A stretch of 9,814 nucleotides of DNA from Firmicutes bacterium UBA7523 (GTDB taxonomy: Bacteria; Bacillota; Dethiobacteria; Dethiobacterales; Dethiobacteraceae). The translations under genes were made by a program, and so were the position numbers. Where the stretch lies: NCBI GenBank assembly GCA_002479415.1, contig DLMZ01000010.1, positions 1 to 9,814 of the forward strand. The letters are read 5' to 3'. A model generated the notes under the pieces. That model did no database searches. It was not told the DNA's origin and worked only from the letters and a program-made list of their open reading frames with translations. Positions 1 through 6,472 of the stretch are shown here, piece after piece (positions within the stretch are counted from its first letter, which is position 1; the number at the start of each line of letters is the position of its first letter).

Positions 1-23
1 GTTATAAATTCCGGGAATGCAGG
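1..23. other. Non-repeat left flank of the CRISPR array
   Basis: These bases precede the first recognisable repeat sequence. Positions 11-23 occupy the place of the 5' 13 bases of a repeat but match the consensus at only about one position, which is chance level. From position 24 onward the match is perfect. The flank is too short to tell whether it is leader, a mobile-element end or other DNA. Confidence 0.6.
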
Positions 24-40
24 CTATAAGGAATTGAAAC
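11..40 (+). repeat. Half-degenerate first CRISPR repeat
   Basis: Positions 24-40 match the last 17 bases of the consensus repeat exactly (CTATAAGGAATTGAAAC). Positions 11-23 are essentially unrelated to the first 13. The change is abrupt rather than scattered, which looks like a junction and not gradual drift. The presumed crRNA handle is kept, but one base of the small stem is lost, so Cas6 cleavage here may be impaired. If the array runs left to right this is the leader-proximal end, where repeats are normally perfect. Confidence 0.75.
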
Positions 41-3000
41 CAAGGATGAACTGCATACTTCAAAGAACCGCTTAAAAGATTTTAGCTTACCTATAAGGAA
101 TTGAAACCCTGTCGGTGATTATTTATATCAAAATCATGCTTCGATTTTAGCTTACCTATAAGGAATTGAAACCAAAATGGTACTACAGGACACTGGACAT
201 CTAGTCCTCGTGATTTTAGCTTACCTATAAGGAATTGAAACCTCATTGGCACCCACCACCTCAATATTTGTCGCGCGATTTTAGCTTACCTATAAGGAAT
301 TGAAACCAGGATAATCGCAGAGAACCCGGTTAAGGGGATAAGGATTTTAGCTTACCTATAAGGAATTGAAACACATCAAAGCTGTGTACGGGTGTCGGTA
401 CTTCCTCAGATTTTAGCTTACCTATAAGGAATTGAAACCCCTACGTGCCGTCTATGTCTTGGGGCATCCCGAGGGATTTTAGCTTACCTATAAGGAATTG
501 AAACGCTTCTTCCAGTGCGAGATTCATCATTTCGGTGCAGGATTTTAGCTTACCTATAAGGAATTGAAACCCTTGATAGCGATTTACATCAGCAAACCAA
601 ACTTCGATTTTAGCTTACCTATAAGGAATTGAAACCTAGAATTTTTGCCGATATTAGGAATCCCCAGTGCAGATTTTAGCTTACCTATAAGGAATTGAAA
701 CATGTTCATGGAGCGTGTTTCAGTATGAGCTTTATAACGATTTTAGCTTACCTATAAGGAATTGAAACGAAGATATAGCGGTGAAGTTGCCAAAGAGATT
801 TTTCGATTTTAGCTTACCTATAAGGAATTGAAACTTCTCTGGTAAAAATCAAATAAAATTTACTCGCTTTAGATTTTAGCTTACCTATAAGGAATTGAAA
901 CCCAGAAGAAACTCACCAATGGTATAAAGTGAAAGCCGATTTTAGCTTACCTATAAGGAATTGAAACGTGTCCTTAAGATGAACTTACTGTAGACAACCC
1001 CCCGATTTTAGCTTACCTATAAGGAATTGAAACCTGGATACTGACCGCCAACCGCCTGCAGTATGCGTGATTTTAGCTTACCTATAAGGAATTGAAACTG
1101 GGTTGATGTCGTCAACGTGGATTAGTTGGACTGAGATTTTAGCTTACCTATAAGGAATTGAAACATGAGTGAATAACACGCAGGGGTTTTCCCTGCCTTG
1201 GATTTTAGCTTACCTATAAGGAATTGAAACCAATTTCTAGATGTTTTGCTTCGGCTATGTCATCAGATTTTAGCTTACCTATAAGGAATTGAAACCATCT
1301 AACTTGGAGTACCAGCCCAGCAAATCCACCAAGATTTTAGCTTACCTATAAGGAATTGAAACTCCGCTTATTGCTCCCAACATATTATACCATCTTTCAA
1401 GATTTTAGCTTACCTATAAGGAATTGAAACTAAGGAGGTAAAATAATGGGGCTGTATACAGCTTTGGATTTTAGCTTACCTATAAGGAATTGAAACTGGT
1501 GAGCCAAATCATAGCGAAAGAGATAAGTAAGATTTTAGCTTACCTATAAGGAATTGAAACCTTTCTGGAGATGGATGACGGCGCGAACCAGTTTGAGATT
1601 TTAGCTTACCTATAAGGAATTGAAACCCAGCTTGTTTTTTCATAGAAAAATTTGTGAAAATCTGATTTTAGCTTACCTATAAGGAATTGAAACTCTTAAA
1701 CTTGTCCCGGAAACAAGTTTAGAACATAGATTTTAGCTTACCTATAAGGAATTGAAACTCTGGATAAGCGTGACAGCAGCCCGAAATCTCCGGAGATTTT
1801 AGCTTACCTATAAGGAATTGAAACGTCATGGAGATATGAATTTCAACCTCGGGGCTTTTGATTTTAGCTTACCTATAAGGAATTGAAACCAGGTTATAAG
1901 TGGGATGACACTGACGTAACGGCTGGATTTTAGCTTACCTATAAGGAATTGAAACCTGCGTTTCCCTTCTAATCCATCACGTTTTCCTGCGATTTTAGCT
2001 TACCTATAAGGAATTGAAACCTGGGCAATGATGCGACCTGACCCACGAACGGGCATCCGATTTTAGCTTACCTATAAGGAATTGAAACTTCTTTGGTGCT
2101 TTTTGCATTGCGTTCTCCTTTCGTGATTTTAGCTTACCTATAAGGAATTGAAACTGAAGTGCCAATCTCAATGATTAATAAATCGCTCATGATTTTAGCT
2201 TACCTATAAGGAATTGAAACACAAGTTGAGCCGTGAGGTAGAGGATGAATAGGATGGGATTTTAGCTTACCTATAAGGAATTGAAACCTGGGAGGGACGC
2301 TGATGACAGGGCTATACGATAGCAGGATTTTAGCTTACCTATAAGGAATTGAAACGGCATCAGTCATCGCCTCCTTCCTCGGTTACTACGGGATTTTAGC
2401 TTACCTATAAGGAATTGAAACTCATCCAATAGCCGATGGAACAGATTATGCTTGTGGGATTTTAGCTTACCTATAAGGAATTGAAACATGAGATTCCAGA
2501 AGAATATAGGCTATAAACAGAAGCGATTTTAGCTTACCTATAAGGAATTGAAACTCGTCTGCAATGACGCTAACAACCAGATTTTCTTTTCGATTTTAGC
2601 TTACCTATAAGGAATTGAAACGTGGCTGAGCATAACCGCAAGTGCCGCGACAAGCATGATTTTAGCTTACCTATAAGGAATTGAAACCCTTCTGGCAAGG
2701 CTGGCATAGCAAGGTATCTATCGATTTTAGCTTACCTATAAGGAATTGAAACAATCTCCAAACTGATCCTCTGATAGCTCGCCGGTATTGATTTTAGCTT
2801 ACCTATAAGGAATTGAAACGCCATACCATGAAATTCCTTTCTTCCTCAGTTCCGAGATTTTAGCTTACCTATAAGGAATTGAAACCCAGCTGGGAGTTTT
2901 CAACGGGGACGTGGGTGTTAGATTTTAGCTTACCTATAAGGAATTGAAACACGAGAGAAGAAGCGGAGAAAGCTCTGGCCACCATGGATTTTAGCTTACC

Positions 3001-3411
3001 TATAAGGAATTGAAACGAAGCTCCTCTTCGGTAAATACTCTTGGCGGGAATTTGATTTTAGCTTACCTATAAGGAATTGAAACCTATGATTGCGATAGGA
3101 ACAACAATAAGCCAAAACGATTTTAGCTTACCTATAAGGAATTGAAACATTTCTTGAATTGCTTTCTTGCGTAACAAATGCATGATTTTAGCTTACCTAT
3201 AAGGAATTGAAACGTGATTTTCATTGATTGACCTCCTGTTTTGTTTGGCGATTTTAGCTTACCTATAAGGAATTGAAACCATTGTAGATACAAATATATA
3301 CCAGAAATAAAACAAGATTTTAGCTTACCTATAAGGAATTGAAACTAAAATCCGGGCAACTCATAATCATTATCCCCGTGAGATTTTAGCTTACCTATAA
3401 GGAATTGAAAC
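11..3411 (+). CRISPR. CRISPR array, 52 repeats and 51 spacers, type I-B-like repeat
   Basis: A 30-bp direct repeat, beginning GATTTTAGCTT and ending AAGGAATTGAAAC, recurs every 64-69 bp. I count 51 full copies, from 78-107 to 3382-3411, all reading as identical, plus a half-degenerate copy at 11-40. The 51 intervening spacers are 34-39 bp, mostly 35-37, and all differ. The 3' ATTGAAAC matches the 8-nt crRNA 5' handle that Cas6 leaves in type I-B and many type III systems. This predicts plus-strand transcription with the leader on the left. A short CCT-ATA-AGG stem in the repeat sits where clostridial I-B repeats carry theirs. No cas gene is present, so the subtype is inferred from the repeat alone. 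The uniform repeats argue against long decay. Several spacers carry gene-start or hairpin signatures, consistent with phage or plasmid origin. Confidence 0.98.
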
Positions 3412-3418
3412 TAGCCAT
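3412..3418 (+). other. Seven-base stub between last repeat and IS
   Basis: TAGCCAT lies between the last perfect repeat and the first base of the insertion sequence. It is either the start of a 52nd spacer cut by the IS or the first bases of the array's downstream flank. No continuation of a spacer or repeat is seen beyond the IS right end at 4902. Confidence 0.6.
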
Positions 3419-3456
3419 TGAGTTATACCCGGTTTGTCGGACACACAGTAGTTAGG
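3419..3456 (+). repeat. IS left terminal inverted repeat
   Basis: The left end begins TGAG and carries CCCG (3429-3432), CGGACAC (3438-3444) and TAGTTAGG (3449-3456). The reverse complement of 4864-4901 shows the same blocks at the same spacing. The transposase promoter lies partly inside it. Confidence 0.85.
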
Positions 3457-3463
3457 CTATAAT
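3434..3463 (+). promoter_or_regulatory. Transposase promoter in the IS left end
   Basis: A perfect -10 box TATAAT (3458-3463) lies 18 bp downstream of TTGTCG (3434-3439), a 4/6 match to the -35 consensus. Transcription would start near 3470. A GGAGG at 3474-3478 then precedes the orfA ATG. The promoter overlaps the inverted repeat, as is usual in this family, so transposase binding could repress it (inference). Confidence 0.65.
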
Positions 3464-3484
3464 TAACACTGTGGAGGAGATAAA

Positions 3485-3778
3485 ATGGGAAATAGAGCAA
3501 ACCGGTATAGTGAAGAATTTAAAGCAGATGCAAAACGAATGGTTAAGGAAGGGAACCGATCCGTTTACAGCGTTGCCAAAGACCTTGGCATTAACGCCCA
3601 AACATTAAGTAACTGGCTTAAAGAGGACGAACTCCAGCAAGACCATGATTATATTGAGATAAGAAAGCTCAAAAAAGAATTGGTCGCTGAAAAACGTAGA
3701 ACCGCTGAACTTGAGGAGGCCGTACAAATCTTAAAAAAGGCCTCAGCACTCTTCTTGGAGAGCAAAAACCGGGAATAA
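3485..3778 (+). CDS. IS3-family transposase OrfA, helix-turn-helix protein
   Basis: This 97-residue protein is the upstream frame of the IS3-type transposase. Residues about 7-46, from RYSEEFK through the segment ending SNWLKE, form the helix-turn-helix that binds the terminal repeats (HTH_Tnp_1 type). Residues about 57-93 are rich in charged residues with spaced leucines and look like the coiled coil or leucine zipper used for multimerisation. The ATG follows a good ribosome-binding site (GTGGAGGAG) at normal distance. In this family OrfA alone usually acts as a regulator or inhibitor. The active transposase is the OrfAB fusion made by a -1 frameshift at A AAA AAG (3733-3739). The length is typical and the frame is intact. 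Confidence 0.92.
   Translation: MGNRANRYSEEFKADAKRMVKEGNRSVYSVAKDLGINAQTLSNWLKEDELQQDHDYIEIRKLKKELVAEKRRTAELEEAVQILKKASALFLESKNRE
3733..3739 (+). other. Programmed -1 frameshift site (A AAA AAG)
   Basis: In the orfA frame the bases read as the end of a TTA codon, then AAA and AAG, giving the classic X XXY YYZ heptamer of IS3 elements. The orfB frame is -1 relative to orfA and is open from 3715, after a TGA at 3712-3714, so slippage here falls inside the overlap. The fusion would keep OrfA residues 1-85 and continue GLSTLLGEQ into OrfB, giving a protein of about 397 residues. No strong downstream stimulatory stem-loop was worked out. Confidence 0.85.
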
Positions 3779-3798
3779 TCTATCAGCAAATTCGTACC

Positions 3799-4677
3799 AT
3801 GGAGAAGCAGCCGGGTACACCTAAAACTAGCTCCAAATTTCCGGTGGAGAAGATGTGCGAATATCTAGAAGTATCCCGGAGCGGTTATTACGACTGGCTA
3901 AATAGGAGGCCAAGTAAACGAGACCTGGAAAATACGAAAATACTTGAGGTCGCAAAGAAAAGCTATTATCGATCCAAAAGGATTTACGGGCTAGATAAGA
4001 TACTGAGAGACGTTCGTGCAAAATTCCCTAAATGCGGCCGTAATCGATTATATAGAATCCTTAGGGATCACAATATTTACTCACGGAGAAAGAGAAAATT
4101 CAAAGTAACTACGAACTCTAAGCATAAACTGCCTGTGGCAGAAAACCTATTGAATCAGAATTTCACCGTAGAAAATCCCAATACTGTGTGGGTTACAGAT
4201 ATAAGTTATATTTCAACAGAAGAAGGCTGGCAGTACTTGGCCACGGTCAAGGACCTGTGTACCAAGGATATTGTTGGCTGGGCAGTGGACAAGCATATGA
4301 GAACGGAGCTATGTATTAAAGCTCTGGAGAACGCGATACGAAGATACAGACCCCAACCGGGACTTATCCATCATTCAGACAGAGGGGTGCAATATTGCAG
4401 TAAAGAATACCAAAATATTTTGAAAGAACACGGAATGCTGTGCAGTATGAGCCGAAAAGGTAACTGCTATGATAACGCTTGCGCTGAAACCTTTTTCAGC
4501 ACGATCAAATGTGAGCTGCTTTACCATAATAAGTACAGAACCAGGGAAGAAGCTCGTAAGGACATTTTCTGGTATATTGAAGTTTTTTATAATCGTCAAC
4601 GGCTTCATCAAGGTCTTAATTACATGATACCAGCAGCATTCAGAAAAGCTTATCTAGAAAGAACAATCGCAGCATAA
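3799..4677 (+). CDS. IS3-family transposase OrfB, DDE catalytic domain
   Basis: This is the catalytic half of the transposase, which cuts and joins the IS ends. From the ATG at 3799 it has 292 residues. Residues about 16-100 hold the helical HTH_21-like linker (PVEKMCEYLEVSRSGYYDW and then RIYGLDKILRD). Residues about 125-230 are the retroviral-integrase-like core. The acidic triad is visible: D134 in VWVTDISYIS, D194 in HHSDRGVQYC and E230 in NACAETFF. There are 35 residues between D194 and E230, and a lysine at E+7 (K237), as expected for the family. The frame is open upstream to 3715, and no good ribosome-binding site precedes 3799, so production through frameshifting from orfA is more likely than independent initiation. 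No truncation is seen. Confidence 0.94.
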   Translation: MEKQPGTPKTSSKFPVEKMCEYLEVSRSGYYDWLNRRPSKRDLENTKILEVAKKSYYRSKRIYGLDKILRDVRAKFPKCGRNRLYRILRDHNIYSRRKRKFKVTTNSKHKLPVAENLLNQNFTVENPNTVWVTDISYISTEEGWQYLATVKDLCTKDIVGWAVDKHMRTELCIKALENAIRRYRPQPGLIHHSDRGVQYCSKEYQNILKEHGMLCSMSRKGNCYDNACAETFFSTIKCELLYHNKYRTREEARKDIFWYIEVFYNRQRLHQGLNYMIPAAFRKAYLERTIAA

Positions 4678-4863
4678 TTAACCTCGTGGCTGTCAAGGGC
4701 GAGCTAACAGCGAGTTCATCGGAAGCGCAGCTGAAGACCCTTTACTGCCTGGACCACCCAAACCCTTGAAGTGGGCTGGCGATGCCACAGGAAGGCATCG
4801 ACGGCTTGCCAACAATTTGGGGAACTAAGAGATTTTAAGTAATTGTATGAATTTAGGAGCATT
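4678..4863 (+). other. Structured non-coding tail of the IS
   Basis: Between the orfB stop and the right inverted repeat lie about 186 bases with no credible reading frame. Most IS3 elements have orfB ending close to the right end. The stretch 4683-4810 is visibly richer in G+C than the transposase and folds readily on inspection. AAGGG near 4695 can close on CCCTT near 4738. CCACCCA pairs with TGGG-C-TGG across 4754-4779. CGATGCC (4780-4786) pairs perfectly with GGCATCG (4794-4800) around a 7-base loop. It could be an RNA element, a transposition enhancer or a protein-binding region; which one is unknown. Confidence 0.5.
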
Positions 4864-4901
4864 CCTAACTATGGAGTGTCCGTTTTATCGGGAAAACCTC
4901 A
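4864..4901 (-). repeat. IS right terminal inverted repeat
   Basis: Read on the minus strand from 4901 it begins TGAG, followed by CCCG, CGGACAC and TAGTTAGG in register with the left end. It fixes the IS right boundary at 4901. That is only 10 bases before the AGGAGG of the next gene. Confidence 0.85.
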
Positions 4902-4911
4902 GTTAATCAAC

Positions 4912-4917
4912 AGGAGG
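4912..4917 (+). promoter_or_regulatory. Ribosome-binding site of the MGMT-like gene
   Basis: A perfect AGGAGG sits 7 bases before the ATG at 4925 and fixes the start. Only 10 bases separate it from the end of the IS, so any native promoter must have lain where the IS now is. No convincing outward promoter was found in the IS right end. Confidence 0.85.
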
Positions 4918-4924
4918 TCAAGCC

Positions 4925-5401
4925 ATGGCTAAAAAAACATATAACGAAAAGCTGAACAAATCAGATGGTTTGCCCAAGGTGGAGTATGTGGATTTTGACA
5001 GTAAGATGGGAGCACGCTTTGGGGGAGGCAATATGTTGATTGCGGCCCCGATGGAGTATGATGAGGTGATGAAGAAGGTGCCTGAAGGGAGGATTATTAC
5101 CTCTGATGAAATAAGGGGCTGGCTTGCTAAGAAGCATGGTGCGGATTTTACCTGTCAACTGACCGCGGGGATATTTATCAATATTGCGGCAAATGCGGCA
5201 GAGGAGCGGGATCATTTGGGGTTAGGGAATCCGACTCCTTACTGGCGGACCTTAAAAAAGGATGGGGAGCTGAACCCTAAACTCCCCGGTGGTATTGAGC
5301 GGCAGAAGGAGTTGCTTGAAAAGGAAGGGCATAAGGTTGTTAGCAGGGGGAAGAGGTACTTTGTTGAGGGGTATGAAAAAGCTATGTATAAACAAGAGTA
5401 G
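4925..5401 (+). CDS. MGMT/alkyltransferase-like family protein
   Basis: This 158-residue protein resembles the DNA-binding domain of O6-alkylguanine-DNA alkyltransferases and the related alkyltransferase-like (ATL) proteins. The order of motifs fits: PEGRIITSDEI at 53-63 (compare PEGYVTTYGDVA in E. coli YbaZ), TPYWR at 104-108 in the place of the active-site P-C-H-R, then a Gly-rich stretch ending PGG at 121-123, RQKELLEKEGHKVV at 126-139 and a final GKRYFVEG. The alkyl-acceptor cysteine is absent, with tyrosine in its place. C77 is the only cysteine and lies elsewhere, so a repair reaction by alkyl transfer is unlikely. ATL proteins instead bind alkylated bases and hand them to nucleotide excision repair; a similar role here is inference. 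The first about 45 residues precede the recognised domain. The start is set by AGGAGG 7 bases upstream. The IS immediately upstream may have changed its expression. Confidence 0.68.
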   Translation: MAKKTYNEKLNKSDGLPKVEYVDFDSKMGARFGGGNMLIAAPMEYDEVMKKVPEGRIITSDEIRGWLAKKHGADFTCQLTAGIFINIAANAAEERDHLGLGNPTPYWRTLKKDGELNPKLPGGIERQKELLEKEGHKVVSRGKRYFVEGYEKAMYKQE

Positions 5402-5424
5402 CCGTCGAAGCGACGGCTACTCTT
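5394..5424. terminator. Bidirectional hairpin terminator between convergent genes
   Basis: A perfect 14-bp inverted repeat, AAGAGTAGCCGTCG and its complement, surrounds a 3-base AAG loop. The stop codon of the upstream plus-strand gene (TAG, 5399-5401) lies in the left arm. The stop of the minus-strand gene (TAA, 5423-5425) overlaps the end of the right arm. The flanking T-runs are not ideal: a delayed TTTTTATTTTT follows at 5432-5442 on the plus strand, and CTCTTGTTT on the minus strand. The stem strength and location still make a shared terminator the best reading. Confidence 0.7.
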
Positions 5425-6400
5425 AAATAGCGGTTTTTATTTTTAGTGCGTGTTCTTTTACTTTGTCTGCAATAGATTTTTTCAGATATCCTTGCTCAGC
5501 TGCCCATATTATGGTTTCCAGCCAGTCTTGGCGGATTGGGCGGGGGGAAAAGCTTAGCTCTTGTTTGGCTTTGTCGTTGCTGAAAATCCAGTTCCACGTT
5601 AAATAGTTTTCAATAAATTCGTGGGTTAGCAGGTCGTCATTGATGCCGGGGATGGCGTTTTTTATTGAAGAGAAGATTAAAAGGAGAGGCAGCGGAGCAG
5701 ATAACTTGAAGGCTGATGGCAGGCCTGAAAGCTCACTGAACAGGTTAAGGATTTCTGCCGTTTGCATGGGTTGGTCGCCTGTAAGGTAATATACCTCTCC
5801 TGAGCGGCCTTTTTTCATGGCGGCGATACAGCCGGCTGCGGCATCATCTGCGCCGATTAAGCTGTAGATATGCTTGCTGGAGCCTGGGTGTATACGAATC
5901 ATGCTGTTTGCGTAGAGAGAAAAGCAGGCGGCGGCATAGTTTGAGCCTGCGCCAACTAAGAAGCCGGGGCGGACTATAACTACCTCGATGTCGTTTTCTT
6001 GGGCGAAACGCAGAGCGGCTTCTTCGGCTTTAAATTTTGTGTCCTGGTATGGCGCAGGCAGGGGGTTGGGTTCGTGGGCTTCGCTTAAAGCTTTTTGGCT
6101 TTGGGACGGACCTGCGGCGGCTATGCTGGATACATATAGTATTCGGTTGACCTTTGCTTTGACGGCGGCTTGGATTATTTTTTCCGTGCCTGTTACGTTG
6201 ATGTCAAAAAACTCCTGTGAGCGGTTGGAAAAGTCGAGATGTTCCTCACAATGGAACAGCGCAGAGCAGCCTGTGAGAGCGCAGGCCAGGGCTTCTTCAT
6301 CTTGCGCGACGCTTAAACAGCGAATATCTTTTTCGTCCTGTTGGAGAAGATCTATTATCTTTGTGCCAAGTAAGCTGTCGCATCCTGTAATTGCATGCAT
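5423..6400 (-). CDS. NAD(P)-dependent extended short-chain dehydrogenase/epimerase
   Basis: From the ATG at 6400 the product has 325 residues and belongs to the extended SDR (NAD-dependent epimerase/dehydratase) superfamily, cytosolic, substrate unknown. Visible landmarks are a Rossmann entry ITGCDSLLG at residues 4-12, ALFHC at 47-51 where family members have VFHLAA, NVTGT at 68-72, the VSS serines at 90-92, and the catalytic YxxxK as Y118 and K122 in YQDTK. RPGFLVG at 144-150 follows. The second glycine of the usual GxxGxxG is serine (S9), and the segment between strands 2 and 4 is about 20 residues shorter than usual. The C-terminal part resembles the 3-beta-HSD/dihydroflavonol-reductase-like group. 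The start is chosen because AGGAGG lies 7 bases upstream; an in-frame ATG at 6442 lies upstream of the likely -10 box. It converges on the MGMT-like gene and diverges from gatC. Confidence 0.85.
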   Translation of the reverse strand: MHAITGCDSLLGTKIIDLLQQDEKDIRCLSVAQDEEALACALTGCSALFHCEEHLDFSNRSQEFFDINVTGTEKIIQAAVKAKVNRILYVSSIAAAGPSQSQKALSEAHEPNPLPAPYQDTKFKAEEAALRFAQENDIEVVIVRPGFLVGAGSNYAAACFSLYANSMIRIHPGSSKHIYSLIGADDAAAGCIAAMKKGRSGEVYYLTGDQPMQTAEILNLFSELSGLPSAFKLSAPLPLLLIFSSIKNAIPGINDDLLTHEFIENYLTWNWIFSNDKAKQELSFSPRPIRQDWLETIIWAAEQGYLKKSIADKVKEHALKIKTAI

Positions 6401-6431
6401 GGTGTTTCCTCCTTTTATGACGTTATGGTCT

Positions 6432-6460
6432 ATTATAATCAATAAAGGGAAAAATATAAA
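6432..6460 (-). promoter_or_regulatory. Promoter of the SDR gene
   Basis: On the minus strand a perfect TATAAT (6437-6432) lies 17 bp from TTTATA (6460-6455), a 4/6 match to the -35 consensus. Transcription would begin around 6425, leaving a short leader before the AGGAGG at 6413-6408 and the ATG at 6400. This placement rules out the ATG at 6442 as the main start. Confidence 0.6.
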
Positions 6461-6472
6461 GAAAATTCTGAA

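Larger units (their letters stand above)
3419..4901 (+). mobile_element. IS3-family insertion sequence, complete
   Basis: The element is 1483 bp, within the usual IS3-family size. It has imperfect terminal inverted repeats starting TGAG at both ends, two overlapping reading frames in the 0/-1 arrangement, a slippery heptamer and an intact DDE transposase. The conserved pattern of the ends (TGAG, then CCCG, CGGACAC and TAGTTAGG at matching distances) fits the IS3 family. The 3-5 bases outside each end differ (CAT on the left, GTT on the right), so no target-site duplication is visible. The simplest reading is deletion or recombination next to the IS after insertion. Both frames are open, so the element may still be active. 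It is oriented in the same direction as the array. Confidence 0.9.

Noticed and set aside
11..3411. A spacer that targets the IS or another sequence in this window
   Set aside because: Reading through the spacers I saw no long match to the rest of the window. A full alignment was not possible, so this is only an absence by eye.
4831..4837. GATTTTA inside the IS tail as a remnant of a CRISPR repeat
   Set aside because: Only 7 bases match in AT-rich DNA, and the following bases diverge from the repeat.
4843..4871. Outward promoter in the IS right end (TTGTAT, 17 bp, TAACTA)
   Set aside because: Both boxes match the consensus poorly (about 3/6 each), so it is not distinguishable from chance in AT-rich sequence.
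6401..6442. SDR start at the ATG at 6442
   Set aside because: It lies upstream of the predicted -10 box and lacks a ribosome-binding site. The ATG at 6400 has AGGAGG and begins at the Rossmann strand.
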